A DNA stretch of 64,000 nucleotides from Verrucomicrobiia bacterium (GTDB lineage Bacteria > Verrucomicrobiota > Verrucomicrobiia > Limisphaerales > UBA8199), in the NCBI GenBank assembly GCA_035946615.1, contig DASYZB010000055.1:1-64000 (forward strand), in the 5' to 3' direction. How positions within the stretch are numbered: position 1 is the first letter of the stretch; each line of letters begins with the position of its first letter. Both the position numbers and the translations under genes were made by a program. The notes beneath the pieces are model-generated. The model was given only the letters and a program-made list of their open reading frames with translations, ran no database searches and was not told where the DNA came from. Of the stretch, positions 10,419 through 17,493 are shown one piece after another.

Positions 10419-11486
10419 ATGCCTGTGAGCAAAACAACCGGAGAGTCAGCCGCCAATGCCCCTGGACCCCATTTCAACGGGGGCGGCGTCAACGGGCATG
10501 GCATGCTCGGGCCCGGGCAAAATCCGCCCGCGTTGCCCCCCAGGACCTTCCGGCACCTGGACCTGACCCTTAAAAAGCAGTGGAAGCGCTATCGCAAAGG
10601 CCTCAGGCGCTGTCAGGCGAAGTTCTCTGAGGGAGCCGTCCATGAGTCTCGGGTCGAAACGCGCCGTTTGTTATCCATCCTCGAGTTGCTGGCCCCGTTT
10701 CTTGCTGCCGGCCACCTCAAGAAAGCGCGAACGGCCCTCAAGGGACATCTGGATATCTTTGATGATTTGCGCGATACCCAGGTGCAGTTGGCAACAGTCT
10801 CAAAGATGAAACGCTCCTTTCCAGCGGCGGAAGAGTTCCACTGTTACCTCGAAAAGCGTGAAGAGCGTTTTACCCACCAGACCCGCAAGGAGGTCAAGCG
10901 AATCAAGAGCCGGCGTCTGGGCAAATGGGTCGCCGCCACCCGTGAAGACCTTGGGCGTTGGCAACAGCACCATCCAGCAAGCGACCCAAATCTGATTCTT
11001 CAGCGCGCGGTTGCTCGTGCCTTTATCCACACCAAGGAATTAGAGGAACGCATCACACGCGAGGATACCGAGACCATCCATCGCACCCGCGTGGCCTTCA
11101 AGAGATTCCGCTACATGATCGAGATGCTGGCCCATTATTTGCCTTCGGCTAACGACAAGCTCCTGGCCGCCATGCACCGCTACCAAACCATGATGGGTGA
11201 AATTCAGGATGCTGAAATGCTCCTGCGCGCCTGGGACAGATTCGCCGCCAAGACACAGACGGTGCCCGGGGCGCGCGCATTTCGGCTCGATCTGCTGCGC
11301 CGCCGCCGGTGGCTCATCCGGGTTTATTTGGCTGCTTCCGGCCAACTCCTGGACTTTTGGCACGTTGCGCCGGCTCCCGGCAAGCCACACTGTGCTGCTG
11401 CCGGCGCCCCTGAAGGAACCCCCAGGCCGGCGGAGTTGTGCCGGACGGCGGGGCCCCCCCCAGCAACCAGCCCGGAAGGGCTTTGA
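10419..11486 (+). CDS. CHAD domain protein (polyphosphate-binding)
   Basis: 355 aa. The CHAD domain covers about residues 42-320. Its two conserved histidine helices are visible: HESRVETRRLL at His75 and HRTRVAFKRFRYMIEML at His221, with many surrounding Arg and Lys residues forming the basic groove that binds polyphosphate in studied CHAD proteins. The first 40 residues are a Gly/Pro/Asn-rich tail and the C-terminus is Pro-rich, so the ends look disordered. It lies 85 bp after ppk1 and 12 bp before sixA, which suggests co-expression and a role in localising or protecting polyphosphate. Confidence 0.88.
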   Translation: MPVSKTTGESAANAPGPHFNGGGVNGHGMLGPGQNPPALPPRTFRHLDLTLKKQWKRYRKGLRRCQAKFSEGAVHESRVETRRLLSILELLAPFLAAGHLKKARTALKGHLDIFDDLRDTQVQLATVSKMKRSFPAAEEFHCYLEKREERFTHQTRKEVKRIKSRRLGKWVAATREDLGRWQQHHPASDPNLILQRAVARAFIHTKELEERITREDTETIHRTRVAFKRFRYMIEMLAHYLPSANDKLLAAMHRYQTMMGEIQDAEMLLRAWDRFAAKTQTVPGARAFRLDLLRRRRWLIRVYLAASGQLLDFWHVAPAPGKPHCAAAGAPEGTPRPAELCRTAGPPPATSPEGL

Positions 11487-11498
11487 AATCGCAGGAGT

Positions 11499-12002
11499 AT
11501 GAACCTGTACATTTTGCGTCACGGTATCGCTGCAGAAGCCGGCGTCGCTTCAATCCACAAGGATTCCGAGCGGCCTCTGACCGATGAGGGCGAGCGCAAG
11601 GTCCGTAAAGTGGCTCGCGCGATGCAGTCTTTGGAAGTTTCTTTGGACTTGATCCTGTCGAGTCCTTACGTGCGCGCGCGCCAGACGGCTGAGATTGTCG
11701 CCGACGTGTTTCACGCGCGCAACAAGCTCGAATTAAGCGACGCCCTGACGCCGGGTGGCGATGCCAGAACTGTGATTCGACGCATCGCCGAAGGGGAGCC
11801 GGCTCCCAAAGACGTCCTGCTCGCCGGCCACGAACCTTACCTCAGTGAGTTGATCTCCATGCTGCTTTCAGGCAAGAGCGACCTCGCCATCGTGATGAAG
11901 AAGGCGGGCTTGTGCAAACTGTCGGCCGAATCGCTTCACTATCGCCGGTGCGCTTCGTTGGAATGGTTGCTGCCCCCAAAGTGGATGACGCTCATCGGGT
12001 AA
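11499..12002 (+). CDS. sixA: Phosphohistidine phosphatase SixA-like
   Basis: 167 aa histidine phosphatase. The phosphate-accepting RHG motif is at residues 7-9 (MNLYILRHG), with SSPYVRARQTAEIV and the second histidine in AGHEPYLSELISMLL. SixA removes phosphate from histidines of phosphotransfer proteins. Its repeated pairing with ppk and CHAD genes in bacteria suggests that here it works on a protein or polyphosphate intermediate, but that is inference. It converges on the Trm112-like gene. Confidence 0.88.
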   Translation: MNLYILRHGIAAEAGVASIHKDSERPLTDEGERKVRKVARAMQSLEVSLDLILSSPYVRARQTAEIVADVFHARNKLELSDALTPGGDARTVIRRIAEGEPAPKDVLLAGHEPYLSELISMLLSGKSDLAIVMKKAGLCKLSAESLHYRRCASLEWLLPPKWMTLIG

Positions 12003-12028
12003 AGAGAAAATGAACGGCGCGCCCCACC

Positions 12029-12086
12029 GCAGTCCAAGACGCTGCCGCGCCTTCGGGCGCCGGCCGCGCGAAGCGTCGTGGACTGC
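12029..12086. repeat. Long imperfect hairpin between convergent genes
   Basis: GCAGTCCAAGACGCT (12029-12043) pairs with AGCGTCGTGGACTGC (12072-12086), 14 of 15 positions, around a very GC-rich centre. It sits between sixA and the Trm112-like gene and could end transcription from both sides. The core CGCAGTCCACGACGCT recurs at 17319, so it is a dispersed repeat family rather than a unique terminator. Confidence 0.6.
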
Positions 12087-12159
12087 GCCAACCCTCTGGG
12101 GCTTTTAGGGCCGGCCTTGGGTTTGGCATCCGGCTCATGTTCAAAACGCGATCGGCGCC

Positions 12160-12417
12160 TCACTCCTCGCGGCGCAGATCGAGTGCCTCGTCAATCAACA
12201 GGACGGGAATCTGGCCCGTAATGGGGTAAAGCCATTTGCCATCCGCTCGAACCAACCCGCCTTCGAGCCGGCTCTCCACGGCGCGTCCGGCCCGGTTCTT
12301 AAGGGTGCCCGAAGCAATCCGCCTGTTCAGAGATTCCAGAAGCGCAGCATCGGCAAGCCGCAGGTCCTGGTGCGTCTCCGGGCAGCAAAGCAGGCTCAGC
12401 AATTCGGCAGTGATCAC
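12160..12417 (-). CDS. Trm112-like small zinc-ribbon protein
   Basis: 85 aa. The N-terminus LLSLLCCPETHQDL and the C-terminal YPITGQIPVLLIDEA match the Trm112/YcaR family. Only one cysteine pair is present (residues 11-12), so the second half of the zinc site is missing. Trm112 proteins act as small partners of methyltransferases. It overlaps the end of larC by 4 bp, so it is translated from the same transcript; a role linked to larC is not established. Confidence 0.8.
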   Translation of the reverse strand: MITAELLSLLCCPETHQDLRLADAALLESLNRRIASGTLKNRAGRAVESRLEGGLVRADGKWLYPITGQIPVLLIDEALDLRREE

Positions 12418-13718
12418 TTCGATCCCTTGATAGCAGGTTCAGTTTCCAATCCCCTAATGGCCGCGGCATAGATTTCCTTCAAAGGAACATTGGCGCGGGC
12501 GGCAAGTTGTTTGCACGATTCATATTCCGGCGAGGATTGAACGATTTCTCCATCGAGCCGGCCAATCTTGACGGCTACTGCTCCAAACGGGGTTTGCACC
12601 TGAATGTTCTCGCGCGCCAGTTTGCGCCGCTCGGCCATGTAACGCCGCACGCCAAAGCTGGTAGTCTGCCGCAGGACAAGTTCGGTAAACTGGTCTGCGT
12701 GGCCCTCAGCGCAAAGGATAGTGAGCAATACACCTGGCCGGTTTTTTTTCATCTGAACGGCAGTGTAAAACGCGTCGAGTGCCCCAGCGCTCAAGACCTG
12801 GTCGATCAGATGCCCGAGAATTTCCGAATTAATGTCATCCAGGTTAGTCTCCAGCACGGCCACGGTATCGGCCTGCCAATCATGCACGGACCCTGTCAAT
12901 GCCGCCTCACCCAGAACCGCCCGCAACACATTCGGACGCATTTTATTCTCACGGCTGCCCAGGCCAAAGCCAATCTTTTCAGCCACCAGGCCCTGCATTG
13001 GGCCGAACCGCTCGACCAATTCCGCCAGCAAGGCCGCCCCCGTGGGGGTGACTAACTCATGCGGCTCGTTGCACTGCGACAGGGCAATTCCGCGCGCCCC
13101 CAGAATCGCCAAGGTGGCCGGGGCTGGTATCGGAAAACGCCCGTGAGCGCAATCGACCCAGCCGCTGCCCTCAGTGACAGGGCTGGCCAGCAGCCGCGGT
13201 TTGCCCAGCAGTTCCAGGCCTATGCAGGCCCCGACAATATCGACAATCGAATCCACCGCCCCGACTTCATGGAAGTGGACCTGCTCGGGGGGGAGTCCGT
13301 GAATTTTTCCTTCGGCCACCGCGATGCGTTGGAAGACAGCCGTTGATTTCTCTTTGACCCATTGAGAAAGGCCGCTTCGGGCGATGAGTTGTTTGATTTG
13401 CCCGAACGAGCGGCTCTCGTCGTGAGAGTGGTCATGTCCATGGGCATGTTTTGGGTCGTGACTGTGGGAATGGGAGTGTTCATGCCCCTCGTGGGCGTGG
13501 TCATGCTCATGGTCATGGCCGGCATCGAGGTGCACGTCGAATTTCACCCCTTCAATGCTTCCTTTGTGGGCGCGGGCAAAATGAAGATGGTAGCCGTCCA
13601 GCTTCAATTTGTTCAGCTCGCGCTCGAATTGTTCACGGTCCAGTCCCAGGTCAAGCAGGGCGCCAATGAACATATCGCCGCTGATTCCACTGAAAAGGTC
13701 CAGGTAAAGAGTCTTCAT
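12414..13718 (-). CDS. larC: LarC, nickel insertion enzyme for the NPN cofactor
   Basis: 434 aa in one uninterrupted frame, opening MKTLYLDLFSGISGDMFIGALLDLGL as in LarC. In Lactiplantibacillus the protein is made by a ribosomal frameshift joining LarC1 and LarC2; no shift is needed here. A histidine/aspartate-rich stretch at residues about 63-99 (alternating His with Asp, Glu and Ser) is a likely nickel store typical of the family. LarC installs nickel into the pincer nucleotide with CTP. It overlaps larB by 4 bp and the Trm112-like gene by 4 bp. Confidence 0.94.
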   Translation of the reverse strand: MKTLYLDLFSGISGDMFIGALLDLGLDREQFERELNKLKLDGYHLHFARAHKGSIEGVKFDVHLDAGHDHEHDHAHEGHEHSHSHSHDPKHAHGHDHSHDESRSFGQIKQLIARSGLSQWVKEKSTAVFQRIAVAEGKIHGLPPEQVHFHEVGAVDSIVDIVGACIGLELLGKPRLLASPVTEGSGWVDCAHGRFPIPAPATLAILGARGIALSQCNEPHELVTPTGAALLAELVERFGPMQGLVAEKIGFGLGSRENKMRPNVLRAVLGEAALTGSVHDWQADTVAVLETNLDDINSEILGHLIDQVLSAGALDAFYTAVQMKKNRPGVLLTILCAEGHADQFTELVLRQTTSFGVRRYMAERRKLARENIQVQTPFGAVAVKIGRLDGEIVQSSPEYESCKQLAARANVPLKEIYAAAIRGLETEPAIKGSK

Positions 13719-14491
13719 TCGGCTTGCTGCGCCGCCAGGGCGTTAATCTGACTGGCGGCATAACCGGCTCCAAAGCCGTTATCAATATTGACGACCGTCA
13801 TGCCGCTGGCGCAACTATTGAGCATCCCCAGCAAGGCGGCCAGGCCGCCGAAGCTGGCGCCGTAGCCCACACTCGTAGGCACGGCGATGATCGGCTTATT
13901 TACCAGGCCGGCCACCACGCTCGGCAGCGCCCCCTCCATACCCGCCGCGACGATGACTACATTGGCGCTCTGGATTTGCTCGAGCCGGCCAAAGAGACGA
14001 TGAACCCCAGCAACCCCCACATCCGTCACGCGTTCAACAAGATTGCCCATGATGTCCGCCGTGACGGCGGCCTCTTCCGCCACTGGCAAATCGCTCGTGC
14101 CGGCGCAGACCACGGCGATTATCCCGGGCCGTTTGGGCAGGGGCTGCGCGTCAATCGTCAGGCACCGCGCGGTTTCGTGATGCACAGTGTTCTTGAATTG
14201 TCTCCGCAACGCCCGCGCGTGGTCTGCATTGACCCGCGTCACCAGAACCCGTTCCCCGTTCTCGATCAGTTTGCCAGCAATGCGCAACACCTGTTCAGGC
14301 GATTTGCCCGCGCCGAAGATCACCTCGGGAAATCCGCGCCGTAAACCACGGTGCATATCGACCTGGGCAAACCCCAGGTCGGCGATGGGAGGCGCTTGAA
14401 AGGCCTGCAGCACCTTCGAGCGGCTGACGCCGCCTGCCCGAAATTGCTCCAACAGCCTGATTGCTTCGGTTGTGGTCACAGCGCGCACCAT
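13715..14491 (-). CDS. larB: LarB, nicotinic acid adenine dinucleotide carboxylase/hydrolase
   Basis: About 258 aa from the ATG at 14491 (MVRAVTTTEAIRLLEQF); an upstream in-frame start at 14575 would add 28 unconserved residues and overlap the next gene. The C-terminal half is a PurE (AIR carboxylase)-like domain: AVVCAGTSDLPVAEEAAVTA, then AAGMEGALPSVVAGL and PTSVGYGASFGGLAALLGML. LarB carboxylates the pyridinium ring and cuts the phosphoanhydride to start nickel-pincer nucleotide synthesis. First gene of larB-larC-Trm112-like. Confidence 0.93.
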   Translation of the reverse strand: MVRAVTTTEAIRLLEQFRAGGVSRSKVLQAFQAPPIADLGFAQVDMHRGLRRGFPEVIFGAGKSPEQVLRIAGKLIENGERVLVTRVNADHARALRRQFKNTVHHETARCLTIDAQPLPKRPGIIAVVCAGTSDLPVAEEAAVTADIMGNLVERVTDVGVAGVHRLFGRLEQIQSANVVIVAAGMEGALPSVVAGLVNKPIIAVPTSVGYGASFGGLAALLGMLNSCASGMTVVNIDNGFGAGYAASQINALAAQQAE

Positions 14492-14534
14492 GCCACAGCC
14501 AGGCGCGGCGGTCACGCCTGAAAATGGCCCGCGC

Positions 14535-17255
14535 TCAGCGCAGCCGATAAAAGCGGCTGCTCTGAGTCGTGCCATCCTGGAAGGGCATCGTTGCGCTGTT
14601 AGTCGTCAAGGGAACCCAGTTGGTATCGCTGAGGGCGTTTTTATATTCAACAACGTAGGTGGCGCTGGTCCCGCCTTGGGGAATAAAACTCAGCAAGTTC
14701 GAATTGATTGTGAGCTGAGAAATAGCGGTTTGGCCCGGCTGCAACACGGTGAGGGTTGCGCCAATGCTATTGGTGGAGCCAAAGATATTGGTCACCAAAA
14801 CACTGTAGGTCCCGGCTTCAAACACCAGCACATCACCGATGATATACGAACTGGATGTGGCGCCGGAAATGTTATTAGTCCCATTAAAGTGCCATTGATA
14901 ACCCAAAGGCGCGGAGCCGAAAGCGCTGACTGTAAAAACCGCGCTGTTTCCAGCCACAACGCTTTGGTTAGCAGGCTGGATGGCGATTCCAGGAAGCAGA
15001 TTCAGGGCCGCTGGCGCGCTGGTCACCGCCCCATAAAGGTTCGTGATGACGACCTGGTAGCTGCCCATATTTGCCGGTTGCGCATTGGCTACCGTGAGGG
15101 CACTGGCGGTGGCTTGGGCCAGGGCCGCCCCGTTAAAGAACCATTGGTATCGGAGCGTCGAATTGGTATCCCCGGTCGCGCTGACCATAAAGACCGCCGA
15201 GCGGCCCGGGGCAACGGTTTGATCGCTGGGCTGAGAGAGAATTGAAGGACGAAACCGCACAAAAACATTGGTGCTGGTAGAAAGGCCGAACGGATTGCTG
15301 ACCTGGACCGCATAAGGCCCCGCATTGACGCTCGACACGTTCGTAACGGTAAAACTGGATTGGGTTGCCGAGGCAATAGCGATCCCGGCCAGGAGCCATT
15401 GATAGCTCAAAGGCGGAGCGCCGGAAGCAGTGACGCTGAACGTCGCGTTGGATGATGGGTCGGCGGGGGCATCGACGGGCTGCTGGAAAATGGCCGGCGG
15501 CCCTGAGAGTTCAAACTCGTACGCGCCGATATCGCCCTTACCATCGACAGGCCGCGGAACGCCGCGCTGGTCGGTGGCCGGGAGGTCCCCTCCGGGAGGG
15601 ATGCGGTTCAGAGCCGGGCTGCCCGGCAAGAGGGCCATGCTGAGAGTGGGGCCGCCATTGTTGGTCAGAGAACCCAATCGCGGATTGGCGTTCAGGAAAT
15701 CAGTGCTACCCAGGGCTAGACTCGCATCCGAGCTCAGGTTATAGCCGCCGTCCATGATCAGGCCATACCCGTTGCCGCCCGGTTGGTTGGTCGAGAGCAG
15801 GGAGTTCTTTAGGATGAACGTGCCGCCCCCGCCGGCAACGCCCCCGCCATTAGCGCCGCCTGGATTGCCGTCTGACCCGTTGAACGCGCCACTCCCCGCC
15901 ACCCCGTTGGTCCCGCCCAGCGCCGCGCAGTTCGCAATCGTGCAGTTGACCACGGTGATTGTGCCCGCCCCATAAATGCCGCCACCATTGGCGTTGCCGC
16001 CATTGCCGCCGTCTCCGCCTTGAGCCAGAGAACCGCCACCGACGCCGCCGTTGCCCCCAGTCCCCCCCACGATGCTGTCGCTATAAAAGGTGCAGTTGGT
16101 CACTGCGGCAAAAAAGATGCTGCACAGACCGCCACCGGAGGCGTTAGCCCCATTCTGGCCTGGGTCACCCACGCCATTGGCTTGCGTACCGCCTGCCGCA
16201 CTGTTGCCCCCTTGAGCCGTGTTGTCCGAAAAAGTGCTGTTATAGACCACAAATGGCTGAGAGCTGAAAATGCCCCCGCCGGCTGCAGAACCTCCTGCGG
16301 CGCCGTTCCCATTAATGCCGGCAAAGACACCATTGCCGGCGGCGCCGCCCGCGCCGCCACTGCCGCCAGTGGCTGAGTTGCCGGAGATGGTGGAGTTAAC
16401 CAGTTTGAAATCCCCTCGATTGCAAACCGCACCGCCGTAAGCAGCCCCGCCATTGGCGCCATCTCCTCCATTGCCACCCACACCCAATTCGCCACTGCTG
16501 TCGCCGCCATTGCCGCCCGCCCCGCCCCTACCGCCGCTGGCGGTGTTGGTGGCCAATGTGCAATTGAGCAGCACCAGGGAACCTAAGTTATAGATCGCGC
16601 CACCCTGGCCGGTGACGCCGGCGGTGCCGTTGCCCCCAGCGCTCCCGGCACTTGAATTCGTAACCCCATTGGCGCCCGCGACGCCGTTTAGGCCCTGAGC
16701 GCTGTTCCCGGTAAACGTACAATTGCTCGCCAGCAAACTCCCCCCCAACTGGATGTACACACCCCCGCCATCGGCGCCGAACCCGGATGCCAATGTTACG
16801 CCAAACAGTTTCAAACTCCCAACCACGTTGAAGATCGGCACTAGGTTCCCGCCACTTAAGGTGACGGTATGTCCATTGCCGTCCAGGGTAATGTTCTGCG
16901 CGATGGTGATAGGACGAATCAGTGTGATAGAGCAATCCTCAGCAAAAGTAACCACGCCACCGGTTGCCAGCGCCGTTCGCAGGGCGTCTTCACTACAAGT
17001 TGTAACGGTGCTATCGGCCCTGGCTGCGGCCCCGCAAAACAGCAGCGCAAGGGCCAGCAGCTCAATAAAGCAGCTTAGGTTCAGCCGGAACCATGCATTG
17101 AGGTTCTCGGCGAGCGCGCCCGCCCCGGGCGCTATTCGGCGCGCCTCGCGCCGAACAGGGTGGCGGACAACCCAACCAAAGGGTGCAGCCGTGCGTACGC
17201 CCTTGCCGACGCCGAGGGCGGCACCGGCGGGGCACGAGGTGGGCGCGCTCCCCAT
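14535..17255 (-). CDS. Secreted polymorphic-outer-membrane-like protein with Ig domains
   Basis: A signal peptide (FIELLALALLFCGAAARA) leads to a parallel beta-helix region starting at STVTTCSEDALRTAL. It is very rich in Gly and Asn, with repeats of the GGxGGxGG kind and NCTF/NSTF turns. Next is a choice-of-anchor Q segment (LLPGSPALNRI... DQRGVPRP... DIGAYEF). Three Ig-like domains follow, each with the YQW core motif, and then the tail ending SRFYRLR. It is probably a surface protein exported by the secretin system. The start is unclear: the frame is open to 17510, no ATG/GTG/TTG lies just before the signal peptide, and a repeat element begins at 17161. The ATG at 17255 is used here provisionally. 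Confidence 0.7.
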   Translation of the reverse strand: MGSAPTSCPAGAALGVGKGVRTAAPFGWVVRHPVRREARRIAPGAGALAENLNAWFRLNLSCFIELLALALLFCGAAARADSTVTTCSEDALRTALATGGVVTFAEDCSITLIRPITIAQNITLDGNGHTVTLSGGNLVPIFNVVGSLKLFGVTLASGFGADGGGVYIQLGGSLLASNCTFTGNSAQGLNGVAGANGVTNSSAGSAGGNGTAGVTGQGGAIYNLGSLVLLNCTLATNTASGGRGGAGGNGGDSSGELGVGGNGGDGANGGAAYGGAVCNRGDFKLVNSTISGNSATGGSGGAGGAAGNGVFAGINGNGAAGGSAAGGGIFSSQPFVVYNSTFSDNTAQGGNSAAGGTQANGVGDPGQNGANASGGGLCSIFFAAVTNCTFYSDSIVGGTGGNGGVGGGSLAQGGDGGNGGNANGGGIYGAGTITVVNCTIANCAALGGTNGVAGSGAFNGSDGNPGGANGGGVAGGGGTFILKNSLLSTNQPGGNGYGLIMDGGYNLSSDASLALGSTDFLNANPRLGSLTNNGGPTLSMALLPGSPALNRIPPGGDLPATDQRGVPRPVDGKGDIGAYEFELSGPPAIFQQPVDAPADPSSNATFSVTASGAPPLSYQWLLAGIAIASATQSSFTVTNVSSVNAGPYAVQVSNPFGLSTSTNVFVRFRPSILSQPSDQTVAPGRSAVFMVSATGDTNSTLRYQWFFNGAALAQATASALTVANAQPANMGSYQVVITNLYGAVTSAPAALNLLPGIAIQPANQSVVAGNSAVFTVSAFGSAPLGYQWHFNGTNNISGATSSSYIIGDVLVFEAGTYSVLVTNIFGSTNSIGATLTVLQPGQTAISQLTINSNLLSFIPQGGTSATYVVEYKNALSDTNWVPLTTNSATMPFQDGTTQSSRFYRLR

Positions 17256-17476
17256 TTCAACTGCGTCATTGCGGCATGGAGCCTGCCACCCAACCGAAGA
17301 AGAGCGCCAGAGGCCTGGCGCAGTCCACGACGCTGGCGCGCTGTCCAGGGCCGTCCTGCTTCGGTGGGGAATTGGACTGCGGGACCATGCGCGAACCGTT
17401 CGCGATTTGCCGCGACATTTCATGAGGGCCTTGGGTTGAGGTTTACAAGATCGTAAGCGGCCAGGGTTGTCCGCCA
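17161..17476. mobile_element. MITE-like segment with 13-bp terminal inverted repeats
   Basis: TGGCGGACAACCC at 17161-17173 and its exact reverse complement GGGTTGTCCGCCA at 17464-17476 bound a 316-bp segment with no convincing gene. Inside lies a further inverted repeat, CGCAGTCCA (17319-17327) and TGGACTGCG (17373-17381), whose core also occurs at 12029-12086. It sits between the secretin gene and the Ig protein and overlaps the proposed 5' end of the latter. GGG directly flanks both ends, too short to claim a target duplication. Confidence 0.5.
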
Positions 17477-17493
17477 GGGCTTTGATGTGCCGT

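Noticed and set aside
16588-16935. Minus-strand frame in the Gly-rich surface gene
   Set aside because: Out-of-frame read of GGC-rich repeats.
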